NCBI GenBank assembly: GCA_031368465.1
Contig: JANMNT010000152.1
Coordinates: 1 to 17,199 of the forward strand
Length of the DNA stretch: 17,199 nt
Origin: UKL13-2 sp031368465
GTDB lineage: Bacteria > Pseudomonadota > Gammaproteobacteria > Burkholderiales > Usitatibacteraceae
Reading direction: 5' to 3'
This document shows, one piece after another, positions 7,339 through 14,695 of the stretch. The first letter of the stretch is position 1, and each line of letters starts with the position of its first letter. The notes below the pieces were generated by a model, which worked only from the letters and a program-made list of their open reading frames with translations, did no database searches and was not told the origin of the DNA. The position numbers and the translations under genes are program-made.

Positions 7339-7353
7339 GAAGGCTTAACCTTC
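7339..7353 (+). promoter_or_regulatory. Hairpin covering the pilM Shine-Dalgarno sequence
   Basis: GAAGG (7339-7343), the only purine-rich ribosome binding sequence before pilM, is followed after a 5-nt loop CTTAA by its exact complement CCTTC (7349-7353). The start codon comes 1 nt later, at 7355. The 5-bp stem could reduce ribosome access to the first gene of the pilus operon. The stem is short, so its stability is uncertain. Confidence 0.4.
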
Positions 7354-7354
7354 C

Positions 7355-8452
7355 ATGCTTAAAGAAAAACTGGCGGATCAGTTTGAATTCCTTCGGGCAA
7401 AGACGCCGCCATTGGTCGGAGTCGATATCAGTTCGTCTTTTATCAAGATGGTTGAAATCGTCGAAGCCGGAAAGGGTTTGTATCGTGTCGAACGGTATGT
7501 GATCGAGCCGTTGCCCCGGGATACCGTTTCGGACGGCAACATTGCCAATATTGAAGCTGCCGGCGAGGTGATGAAACGCGCCCACAAACAGCTTGGCACA
7601 AGGATAAAGAACATTGCGCTGGCGTTACCGTCGGCCGCCGTCATTACCAAGAAGGTGTTGTTGGCGGCGAATCAACGCGAAGAGGATATGGAGTTTCAGG
7701 TTCAATCCGAAGCCAACCAATACATCCCTTTTAGCCTTGATGAGGTCAATCTGGACTTTCAGGTGATCGGACCCGCCCCCAACAGTGAAACTGAAGTTGA
7801 AGTGCTGATTGCGGCGTCAAGAAAAGAAAAAATTGAAGATCGTGTTGCCGTCGCCGAGGCGGCAGGATTAAAAACCATCGTCATGGATGTCGAATCGTAT
7901 GCCTCGCTTGCCGCCTTTGATATGATCAAGGGGAATGCGACCGGCATCAAGGACAAGGATGTTACGGCGATTATCGACATTGGTGCCCAAACCACGCGTG
8001 TGACGGTGATGGCTGAAGACCAACAGGTCTATTCGCGCGAACAACAACTTGGCGGTTACCAATTGACCCAGGATATTTCCCGTCAGTTCGGTATGCCCGT
8101 TGAAGAAGCCGAGGTTGCAAAAAAAGCCGGGGGACTCCCGGAAAACTACGGCCCGGACGTGCTTCATCCATTCAACGAAAAAATCGTTCTGGAAATTTCG
8201 CGGGCGCTGCAATTCTTTTTTACGTCGACCCAGTTCAACAAGGTCGACCACATTGTTTTATGCGGCGGTTGCGCGATGCTCGACGGACTTGAAGACATGG
8301 TTGCGCAACGCACCCAGGTTCATACCGTGGTGGCAAACCCATTCGCCAACATGGCGCTTTCGTCAAAAATCAAGCCACGCCAGCTGACGGTCGATGCGCC
8401 GGCGCTAATGATTGCCTGTGGCCTTGCGATGCGGAGGTTTGACCCTTCATGA
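7355..8452 (+). CDS. pilM: Type IV pilus assembly protein PilM (actin-like ATPase fold)
   Basis: Cytoplasmic actin-like protein that binds ATP and the N-terminal tail of PilN, linking the pilus alignment complex to the cytoplasmic motors. The 365-residue length is typical. Nucleotide-binding segments of the actin/FtsA-like fold are visible: VGVDISSSFIKMVEI at 21-35, AIIDIGAQTTRVTVM at 205-219 and the LCGGCAMLDGL loop at 302-312. QSEANQYIPFSLDEVNLDFQ (117-136) is a PilM hallmark. It is the first gene of pilMNOPQ; its last four bases are shared with the pilN start (ATGA). The start at 7355 is preceded by GAAGG with an 11-nt gap, and that site is inside a small hairpin. Confidence 0.97.
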   Translation: MLKEKLADQFEFLRAKTPPLVGVDISSSFIKMVEIVEAGKGLYRVERYVIEPLPRDTVSDGNIANIEAAGEVMKRAHKQLGTRIKNIALALPSAAVITKKVLLAANQREEDMEFQVQSEANQYIPFSLDEVNLDFQVIGPAPNSETEVEVLIAASRKEKIEDRVAVAEAAGLKTIVMDVESYASLAAFDMIKGNATGIKDKDVTAIIDIGAQTTRVTVMAEDQQVYSREQQLGGYQLTQDISRQFGMPVEEAEVAKKAGGLPENYGPDVLHPFNEKIVLEISRALQFFFTSTQFNKVDHIVLCGGCAMLDGLEDMVAQRTQVHTVVANPFANMALSSKIKPRQLTVDAPALMIACGLAMRRFDPS

Positions 8453-9078
8453 TTCGCGTAAACCTACTCCCGCATCGCGAAGTTCGCCGCAAGGCGCGAC
8501 AGCAACAATTCGCAATTCTCGCTGGCTTAACATCAGTGATAGCGCTTGCCATTGTCGGTCTGTTGTGGACGGTGTTTGCCGCGCAGGTCGACAACCAGAA
8601 AGGCCGAAACCGGTACTTGAGCGACGAAATTGCAAAGCTGGACAAACAAATTGAAGAAATCCGCAAGATTCGCGAAGAAACGGCTTCATTGCTTGCCAAG
8701 AAGCAGGTGGTCGAAGGGCTACAGTTGAATCGCTCAGAACCGGTGCAGTTACTGGATCAAATGCTGAGGCAGCTTCCCGAAGGCCTGTATCTAAAGTCGA
8801 TCAAGCAGACGGGCAACAAGATCAACGTGACCGGTTACACGCAATCGCAGGCGCGTGTATCGGCCTTCATGCGCAACATAGAAGCATCACCTTTCTTGGA
8901 AAACCCCAACCTGATTGAAATCAAAGCTGTTACGGTTAATCAGGTTCGTGCCAACGAGTTCAATCTCGACTTCTTCGTCAAACGCGCCAAAGCCGATGGT
9001 GCCAAGGGCGGGGCGCCGGCGAAAGCCGCGCCAGGCGCGCCAGGCGCGCCGGCCAAGGCCGCGGAGAAAAAAGCATGA
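8449..9078 (+). CDS. pilN: Type IV pilus assembly protein PilN
   Basis: Inner-membrane protein that forms a heterodimer with PilO and holds PilM through its cytoplasmic tail. The 209-residue product begins MIRVNLLPHRE, containing the conserved NLLP motif that docks into PilM. A single membrane helix lies at about 22-45, then a coiled coil at about 50-92, then a periplasmic ferredoxin-like domain (LLDQMLRQLPEGLYLKSI through NLDFFVKRA, about 101-179). The last 30 residues are a low-complexity Ala/Pro/Gly/Lys tail, partly encoded by a 9-bp tandem repeat at 9031-9048. It overlaps pilM and pilO by 4 bp each, so translation is probably coupled. GGAGG at 8433-8437 lies inside the end of pilM. Confidence 0.96.
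   Translation: MIRVNLLPHREVRRKARQQQFAILAGLTSVIALAIVGLLWTVFAAQVDNQKGRNRYLSDEIAKLDKQIEEIRKIREETASLLAKKQVVEGLQLNRSEPVQLLDQMLRQLPEGLYLKSIKQTGNKINVTGYTQSQARVSAFMRNIEASPFLENPNLIEIKAVTVNQVRANEFNLDFFVKRAKADGAKGGAPAKAAPGAPGAPAKAAEKKA
9031..9048 (+). repeat. 9-bp tandem repeat inside the pilN tail
   Basis: CCAGGCGCG occurs twice in tandem and encodes Pro-Gly-Ala twice, part of the low-complexity end of PilN. A change in copy number would keep the reading frame. Confidence 0.6.
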
Positions 9079-9737
9079 ACGCGCTGAATAAATGGATTGA
9101 GGAACTCAAACAGCTTGACCCGAAAAACCCGGGAAATTGGCCCTGGCTGTTTAAGGTTGGTGCGTTTATTCTCTTGTTCGCGGGTATTTTTGTCGGCGCA
9201 TGGTTTTTGCTGTTTGACGCGCAACGCGCTGAACTCGACAAAGAAGAGAAAAAAGAAACCGACCTTAAGACGACATTCCTGGAAAAGAAAAAACTTGCGG
9301 TCAATCTCGAGGCCTACCAGCAGCAACGTGCCGATATTGAACAGTCATTTGGCGCGCTGTTGAAACAATTGCCGACCAAGTCGGAGATCGAAGCCCTCAT
9401 CATTGACATCAACTCGGCGGGGTTGGGGCGAGGTTTGCAGTTCGAGCTTTTTAAGCCTGCGCAGAATGAGGTGTTCACGGAGTTTTATGCCGAGAAGCCG
9501 GTTGACCTCAAGGTGACCGGAAATTATCACGACCTTGGCGCATTCGCCAGTGACGTGTCGAAACTGCCGCGTATTGTGCTGCTCAATGAATTAAAAATCG
9601 AAAATATGCGAGACGGGTTGTTGTCGATGGAGGCCAAGGCCAAGACCTACCGCTATCTCGACCCTGAAGAAATTGCCTCGCAACGGAAGACCACAGCGGG
9701 CGCCAAGGCCGGCGCGGCAAAAGCGGGAGGCAAATAA
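9075..9737 (+). CDS. pilO: Type IV pilus assembly protein PilO
   Basis: Inner-membrane partner of PilN in the pilus alignment subcomplex. The 220-residue product has a short cytoplasmic N-terminus, one membrane helix at about 26-47, a charged coiled coil at about 50-95, and the periplasmic PilO domain. Within that domain LPTKSEIEALIIDINSAG (99-116), LQFELFKPAQ and VTGNYHDLGAFASDVSKLP are strongly characteristic. The C-terminus is Ala/Lys/Gly-rich and ends AGGK. The start overlaps the pilN stop (ATGA), with GGAG 8 nt upstream. The next gene, pilP, begins 2 nt after the stop, and its ribosome binding site lies in the final codons here. Confidence 0.96.
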   Translation: MNALNKWIEELKQLDPKNPGNWPWLFKVGAFILLFAGIFVGAWFLLFDAQRAELDKEEKKETDLKTTFLEKKKLAVNLEAYQQQRADIEQSFGALLKQLPTKSEIEALIIDINSAGLGRGLQFELFKPAQNEVFTEFYAEKPVDLKVTGNYHDLGAFASDVSKLPRIVLLNELKIENMRDGLLSMEAKAKTYRYLDPEEIASQRKTTAGAKAGAAKAGGK

Positions 9738-9739
9738 TC

Positions 9740-10273
9740 ATGCGCATCCTGCTTCCAAGAGTCGTTTCGACGTTGTTGCCGCTGCTGATTCTTGCCGGTT
9801 GCGGCGAGGGATTTTCAGACTTGAGAACCTTTGTCAAAGAGTCTGAAAAAAATGTCCCGCGCAAAATCGAGGCGTTGCCGCAGGTCAAACCGTTTACGCC
9901 ATTTGCCTACGAGGGTTTTGACCTGCCCGATCCCTTTAAACCGCGCAAATTGGCCATCAAACAAGATAACGCGGGTGCAAATGCGCCCGATTTGAACCGG
10001 CGCAAAGAACCGCTGGAAGTCTTTTCGCTGGAGCAACTGAAGTTTGTAGGCACACTGACACAAGCTGGTTCAACTTATGCACTTGTGCGCGCGGAAAAAA
10101 CCGTCTATCGCGTTAAAAAAGGCAACTATCTCGGTCAGAACTTTGGCTTGATCGTCGATATAACAGATTCCGAAATCAAACTTAAAGAAATCGTGCAAGA
10201 CACGGCGGGCGACTGGGCAGAGCGTGAAAGCGTTCTGCCGTTGCTCGAAGGCCCTGCGCCGGGAGGAAAATAG
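9740..10273 (+). CDS. pilP: Type IV pilus assembly lipoprotein PilP
   Basis: Lipoprotein on the inner membrane that connects the PilN-PilO dimer to the PilQ secretin. The 177-residue precursor has a lipoprotein signal peptide with lipobox LAGC and lipidated Cys21. A flexible region follows, including the conserved FAYEGFDLPDPFKPRKL (55-71), which interacts with PilN/PilO in studied systems. The C-terminal beta-sandwich domain starts near PLEVFSLEQLKFVGTL (91-106) and includes YALVRAEKTVYRVKKGNYLG, all typical of PilP. GGGAGG at 9725-9730, 9 nt before the ATG, is a strong ribosome binding site. The gene ends PGGK, and its last codons supply the site for pilQ. Confidence 0.96.
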   Translation: MRILLPRVVSTLLPLLILAGCGEGFSDLRTFVKESEKNVPRKIEALPQVKPFTPFAYEGFDLPDPFKPRKLAIKQDNAGANAPDLNRRKEPLEVFSLEQLKFVGTLTQAGSTYALVRAEKTVYRVKKGNYLGQNFGLIVDITDSEIKLKEIVQDTAGDWAERESVLPLLEGPAPGGK

Positions 10274-10275
10274 TT

Positions 10276-12405
10276 ATGCATGCCAAATCGATTTTATCCA
10301 CGTTCCGATTGCCGGAGATGGCGAGTTTCATCAAACCGGCAGTGGTGCGCGCCGTTGCGGGCCTGCTGGTCCTCATGCCGCTGAGCGCACAGGTCAATGC
10401 GCAGGATAAGAATGCCGTTGAATCCATCACCGCCTCCACCCAGCAGGGGGGCAAAGTTGTGGTCCGCGTTAATTTCAAAGCACCGTTGGGCGCAATACCA
10501 AACGGATTCACCGTCACCAACCCCGCACGTATCGCCATCGACCTGCCAAACGTCGCAAACGGCTCGGGCAAAACGGTTGTTGACATCAGTCAGGGGGATG
10601 TCCGGACCGTCAATGTGGTTGAGGCCGGCAACCGCACTAGGCTCGTGATCAATCTGTCGAGGGCATTGTCTTATGTGCCGACTCTCGAGGGGAATGCTTT
10701 GGTGCTCGCGATCGACGGCATTAGCCAGAGCGCATTAAAGGAAACCGCACAAGTCACCCGTTTTGCCGAACCGACACCGGCAACGACGTCCACCCGTTTC
10801 GCCATTCGTGACGTTGATTTCCGCCGCGGCAGCAATGGCGAAGGCCGCGTAATTGTTGACCTGTCATCTGCGACAACAGGAATCGATATCCGTCAGCAGG
10901 GAAAATTGGTTATTGTCGATTTTGTCAACACAACCGCACCGCGTAACCTGATCCGCCGTCTCGACGTGCTGGATTTTGCGACGCCAGTGCGTACCGTTGA
11001 TTTGATCGACCAGGGTGCCAACACCCGCATGATGATCGAGCCGCGCGGCAATTGGGAATACTCTGCATACCAAACCGACACCCAGTTCATTGTTGAGATC
11101 AAGCAACTGAAAGATGATCCGAACAAACTGGTGCAAGGGACCGGCTATAACGGTGAAAAACTTTCACTGAATTTCCAAAACATTGAAGTTCGGGCGGTAT
11201 TGCAGGTGATTGCCGACTTCACAGGGCTGAACATCATTACCCGCGATACCGTTGGCGGCAGTTTGACGTTGCGACTAAAAGACGTTCCCTGGGATCAGGC
11301 GCTTGACATCATTTTGCAGTCCAAAGGATTGTCCAAGCGCAAAAATGGGAACGTGGTGTTGATCGCGCCGTCGGATGAGCTGGCGACGCAGGAAAAACTT
11401 GCACTCGAAATTGCACAGCAAACAACCGAACTTGAGCCACTTCGTACCGAAAGCTTTGTCCTTTCATATGCAAAGGCAAGCGACGTTCGATCATTGTTGA
11501 GTGACGGTCAGCAAAAGATTTTGTCCAAACGTGGTTCGGCAACGGTTGATCCGCGCACCAACACCATGTTTGTGCAAGACGTGCCATCAAGACTCGACGA
11601 CGTGCGACGGCTGCTTGCGCAACTGGATATTCCAGTGCGGCAGGTATTGATTGAAGCGCGGATCGTCACGGCGGATGATAATTTCCGCCGTGAATTGGGC
11701 GCACGATTTGGTACCGGTGCGGGTGCAACCGCCGGCGGTCGAAATATCGGTGTTGGCGGCAATATTGGCCAGTCAAACAGCATCGCCCGCGGTACGGCAA
11801 CCAGCGCCGCGTCACTTGGCGATCTCAACTTGAATCTGCCGGTGGCCGGTGGCGGCGCGCTTGGCCTGACGTTCCTTAACTTGGGTAACGGTAATGTTGT
11901 CAATCTTGAATTGTCGGCACTGGAAGCCGACAACCGGGGCAAGATCGTATCGAATCCAAGAATTGTCACTGCGGACAAGCGCAAAGCGACCATCACCCAG
12001 GGTACCGAAATTCCATTCCAGACACAGGCTGCCAGCGGCGGAACCACGACACAATTCAAGCCGGCTGTTTTGTCGCTTGATGTCACGCCGCAGATTACGC
12101 CTGATGACAAAGTCATCATGGATATCGAAATCAAGAAAGATGCTGTTGGCGCTTCTTTCGGCGGTGTGCCATCGATCGACACGCGGACACTGAAAACACA
12201 GGTGCTCGCCGAAAATGGCGAGACGATTGTGTTGGGCGGAATCTATGAACAAACCACCCGGACGGACGTGACCAAAGTGCCGTTGATCGGTGATATTCCA
12301 ATCCTTGGCAACCTGTTTAAGTCGACCAGAAAGCGCGATGAAAAAACCGAGCTGCTTATTTTCATCACACCGAGAATCATCAAGGACCAGCTCAACGTTC
12401 GTTAG
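10276..12405 (+). CDS. pilQ: Type IV pilus secretin PilQ
   Basis: Outer-membrane multimeric channel through which the pilus fibre passes. The 709-residue precursor has a signal peptide ending near VNA-QD (residue 42), with an unusually long N-region. Two AMIN domains follow, at about 48-148 and 174-278, which in other PilQ proteins bind peptidoglycan. The secretin short N-terminal domain is at about 296-366 (LSLNFQNIEVRAVLQVIADF). A second N-domain lies at about 393-465, with LIEARIV at its end. The secretin core at about 530-703 ends with the signature VPLIGDIPILGNLFKST (668-684) and LLIFITPRII. A Gly-rich stretch at 479-527 separates the N-domains from the core. GGGAGG lies 9 nt before the ATG. 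A strong terminator follows the gene. Confidence 0.97.
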   Translation: MHAKSILSTFRLPEMASFIKPAVVRAVAGLLVLMPLSAQVNAQDKNAVESITASTQQGGKVVVRVNFKAPLGAIPNGFTVTNPARIAIDLPNVANGSGKTVVDISQGDVRTVNVVEAGNRTRLVINLSRALSYVPTLEGNALVLAIDGISQSALKETAQVTRFAEPTPATTSTRFAIRDVDFRRGSNGEGRVIVDLSSATTGIDIRQQGKLVIVDFVNTTAPRNLIRRLDVLDFATPVRTVDLIDQGANTRMMIEPRGNWEYSAYQTDTQFIVEIKQLKDDPNKLVQGTGYNGEKLSLNFQNIEVRAVLQVIADFTGLNIITRDTVGGSLTLRLKDVPWDQALDIILQSKGLSKRKNGNVVLIAPSDELATQEKLALEIAQQTTELEPLRTESFVLSYAKASDVRSLLSDGQQKILSKRGSATVDPRTNTMFVQDVPSRLDDVRRLLAQLDIPVRQVLIEARIVTADDNFRRELGARFGTGAGATAGGRNIGVGGNIGQSNSIARGTATSAASLGDLNLNLPVAGGGALGLTFLNLGNGNVVNLELSALEADNRGKIVSNPRIVTADKRKATITQGTEIPFQTQAASGGTTTQFKPAVLSLDVTPQITPDDKVIMDIEIKKDAVGASFGGVPSIDTRTLKTQVLAENGETIVLGGIYEQTTRTDVTKVPLIGDIPILGNLFKSTRKRDEKTELLIFITPRIIKDQLNVR

Positions 12406-12429
12406 CAGGCGCCACAGCAATTGAAAATG

Positions 12430-12457
12430 ACGGGGCACCAGAGGTGCCCCGTTTTTG
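12430..12457 (+). terminator. Intrinsic terminator after pilQ
   Basis: A perfect 10-bp stem, ACGGGGCACC (12430-12439) and GGTGCCCCGT (12443-12452), closes a 3-nt AGA loop and runs straight into a T-tract. It begins 24 bp after the pilQ stop and should end most pilMNOPQ transcripts. No other gene-free stretch here has a terminator this clear. Confidence 0.93.
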
Positions 12458-12513
12458 TTTCCCCCGGTTCAATCCGTTAGTCGCTTGGCAGGCGGCAGAT
12501 TAAGTTTCCCCAT

Positions 12514-13098
12514 ATGTCCCGATTTCAGAACATTTTTCTTGTTGGCATGCCCGGTGCCGGAAAAAGTACGGTCGGAAAATCGCTGGCAAAGGCGCTTGAT
12601 TTTCAATTTGTTGATACCGATGACGAAATTGTCAGCCGCAACGGTGTCGGTATTCCAACCATTTTTGAGATTGAGGGTGAAGCCGGCTTTCGCCAGCGCG
12701 AAACGGCGATCATTGCCGAATTGACCAGCCGGGCTGGCATTGTCATGGCCACCGGTGGCGGCGCAATTTTGGACAGCGACAACCGAAATGTGTTGGTGGC
12801 GCGCGGCGTTGTCGTTTATCTCAAGGCGGATCTGGATGTGCTGGTGCAACGTACGTCGCGAGACGCCGGTAAGCGCAAAAAGCGACCATTATTGGATAAT
12901 ACTGATGTGCGCAAACGGCTTGCCGAGCTGCTTGCAACACGCGAACCGCTATACAATGAAATTGCCCACATCACTGTGAATGCAAATCAGACCAACCGGT
13001 CAACGTTTCTGCGCGAACTGGTCGTTGAAATTACCAGGTTTATGGCAGTCGGTGACGACGACGATCAGACCGCCAACAAAATCAACAGCAAAGCATAA
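12514..13098 (+). CDS. aroK: Shikimate kinase
   Basis: Phosphorylates shikimate to shikimate 3-phosphate with ATP, the fifth step of the shikimate pathway to aromatic amino acids, in the cytoplasm. The 194-residue protein has the Walker A motif GMPGAGKST (11-19), shikimate-binding residues in VDTDDEI (D34, D36) and GFRQRE (R60), the GGG motif at 81-83, the lid arginine in RPLL (124-127) and TREPLY (142-147). The last 15 residues, starting with an acidic DDDD run, extend past the usual end. The start at 12514 gives the standard MSRFQNIFLVG beginning but lacks a clear Shine-Dalgarno sequence. It begins 56 bp after the pilQ terminator and is followed by aroB after 5 bp, so aroK-aroB form one unit. 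Confidence 0.96.
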   Translation: MSRFQNIFLVGMPGAGKSTVGKSLAKALDFQFVDTDDEIVSRNGVGIPTIFEIEGEAGFRQRETAIIAELTSRAGIVMATGGGAILDSDNRNVLVARGVVVYLKADLDVLVQRTSRDAGKRKKRPLLDNTDVRKRLAELLATREPLYNEIAHITVNANQTNRSTFLRELVVEITRFMAVGDDDDQTANKINSKA

Positions 13099-13103
13099 GG
13101 CGC

Positions 13104-14231
13104 ATGAACCTTCCGGTCGCAAATCATTCAGCCGTGCCCCCCAAAGATCAAATCCGCGTGCATGTACGTTTAGGTTTACGGAGCTATGACATCGTAATCG
13201 GCACCGGCTTGTTGGCTGATGTGTCGTCAATTATCAACCTCGCTGCCGGCGCACGCATTGTGGTCGTTTCAAACCCGTTGGTTTCGGGATTGTACGGTGG
13301 CGCCTTCGCCAAAAAACTCACCGCTGCCGGTGTGGATGTCATCCAAATCGAGCTGCCGGATGGTGAAGTACATAAGGATTGGCAAACACTGAACATGATC
13401 TTTGATGCAATGCTCGCGCGGGCATGTGACCGCAAAACGATGATGGTCGCGTTGGGCGGCGGGGTGATAGGCGATATGGTCGGTTTTGCCGCCGCAGTCT
13501 ACCAACGCGGCGTACCATTTGTTCAGGTGCCGACAACTTTGCTCGCGCAGGTTGATTCCTCCGTCGGTGGCAAGACCGCCATCAATCATCCCTTGGGAAA
13601 AAACATGATTGGCGCGTTTTACCAGCCAAAAATGGTCTTGATCGACACCGCCACACTTGCAACGCTGCCGGAACGTGAATACCGGTCGGGCATGGCGGAA
13701 ATCATTAAGTATGGCATTGCGTTGGACGCCGACTTCTTTGCGTGGATCGAGGCCAATCTCGACGCCTTGAATCAGCGTGACCCCAACGCGCTTGTTAGCG
13801 CAATCCGCCGTTCGTGCGAAATCAAGGCGGCCGTCGTTGCTGCTGACGAACATGAAACCAACGGAGGCCGCGCACTGTTGAACTTTGGTCATACGTTTGG
13901 TCATGCCATCGAAACCGCCTTGGGATATGGGACCTGGCTGCACGGTGAGGCGGTTGGTTGCGGGATGGTAATGGCGACCCGTTTTTCAGCCAAGCTTGGC
14001 CAGATCGACGCGGCAACAGGCGACCGCATCATCGACGTCATCCAACGGGCGGGCCTGCCGGTAAAAGCGCCCTCAATCGAGGCGGATGTGATGCTTGATC
14101 ATATGTCACGGGACAAAAAAAATGACGCCGGGGTCATTCGCCTGATCTTGCTTGATGCGTTGGGAAAGTCCCGGCTGGCTAACCGTGTTGACCAGCAAAC
14201 CATCCGCCACTTTTTGACGACCGGCCAATAA
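13104..14231 (+). CDS. aroB: 3-dehydroquinate synthase
   Basis: Converts DAHP to 3-dehydroquinate using NAD and a divalent metal, the second shikimate-pathway step, in the cytoplasm. The 375-residue protein carries the nucleotide-binding GGGVIGD (118-124), PTTLLAQVDSSVGGKTAIN (143-161) and the metal ligands Glu199 (SGMAEIIKYG), His263 (FGHTFGHAIE) and His280 (LHGEAV). The N-terminus has about 15 residues before the usual beginning near RVHVRLGLRSYDI. The ATG at 13104 has AAGG 3 nt upstream, a weak site, so coupling to aroK is likely. The order aroK-aroB behind pilQ is a common proteobacterial arrangement. Confidence 0.97.
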   Translation: MNLPVANHSAVPPKDQIRVHVRLGLRSYDIVIGTGLLADVSSIINLAAGARIVVVSNPLVSGLYGGAFAKKLTAAGVDVIQIELPDGEVHKDWQTLNMIFDAMLARACDRKTMMVALGGGVIGDMVGFAAAVYQRGVPFVQVPTTLLAQVDSSVGGKTAINHPLGKNMIGAFYQPKMVLIDTATLATLPEREYRSGMAEIIKYGIALDADFFAWIEANLDALNQRDPNALVSAIRRSCEIKAAVVAADEHETNGGRALLNFGHTFGHAIETALGYGTWLHGEAVGCGMVMATRFSAKLGQIDAATGDRIIDVIQRAGLPVKAPSIEADVMLDHMSRDKKNDAGVIRLILLDALGKSRLANRVDQQTIRHFLTTGQ

Positions 14232-14254
14232 CGCTTTCCGTGCCCGGAAGCGTT
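14230..14254. terminator. Hairpin at the aroB stop codon, weak terminator candidate
   Basis: AACGCTTTC and GGAAGCGTT form a 9-bp stem with one G-T pair and a 7-nt loop, starting within the aroB stop codon. No T-run follows on either strand, so it may protect the transcript end or act with Rho rather than as a full intrinsic terminator. It lies between the convergent aroB and TPR genes. Confidence 0.4.
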
Positions 14255-14307
14255 CGGATAAACCCGGAAACACGCTGCGTAGCCGCCGGAATATCAATTG
14301 ACGAGCG

Positions 14308-14613
14308 TCAACGCCTTAGGCGTTTCAGAAATACCGTCATTTCCTTTGCCGCTTGTTTGTCACCCCTGCCGACGGCGGCAGCCAGACCATTTTCATATGC
14401 CGAGACGGCGCTATCAACGTCGCCATTCGCGGCATGGGACTTACCCAGCAATTTCCACGCCGCCGAATAGCCGGCGTCCTGCCGCACTGCAGCAGCCAGA
14501 TGGGCAATTGCCCGCACGTTGTCGCCTGTCTGCAGGTAAGCGTTGCCGAGCGAAAAACGCAACAAAGGCGTGTCTTTGCCGGCAGCAAGCATTGCTTCAA
14601 AGTTTTCTATCAT
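14308..14613 (-). CDS. Small tetratricopeptide repeat protein
   Basis: A 101-residue protein made almost entirely of two TPR units, at about residues 15-48 (LLRFSLGNAYLQTGDNVRAI) and 49-82 (AAWKLLGKSHAANGDVDSAV), then a short capping helix. TPR domains mediate protein-protein contacts; the partner is unknown. There is no signal peptide or membrane helix, so it is probably cytoplasmic. GAGGTG a few nucleotides upstream of the ATG at 14613 decides the start; an upstream in-frame ATG at 14661 has no such site. It converges on aroB and is divergent from the ABC transporter operon, with 82 bp between the two start codons that must hold both promoters. Confidence 0.85.
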   Translation of the reverse strand: MIENFEAMLAAGKDTPLLRFSLGNAYLQTGDNVRAIAHLAAAVRQDAGYSAAWKLLGKSHAANGDVDSAVSAYENGLAAAVGRGDKQAAKEMTVFLKRLRR

Positions 14614-14695
14614 GCCCACCTCGCAAACCGCCTCCGCCGCAGTAGTTTCAGCTATTATCATCGGTTGCCAAACAAAATTTCAGCCCGGAGTAAAT

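Noticed and set aside
11508..12182. Open frame of 224 codons on the minus strand inside pilQ
   Set aside because: It lies entirely under the secretin core, and its Ser/Ala/Pro-rich translation has no recognisable domain.
13269..13943. Open frame of 224 codons on the minus strand inside aroB
   Set aside because: Antisense to the conserved catalytic region of aroB; a by-product of codon usage.
14310..14324. AACGCC-TTA-GGCGTT hairpin
   Set aside because: It lies in the last codons of the TPR gene, the stem is only 6 bp and no T-run follows, so a terminator role is not supported.
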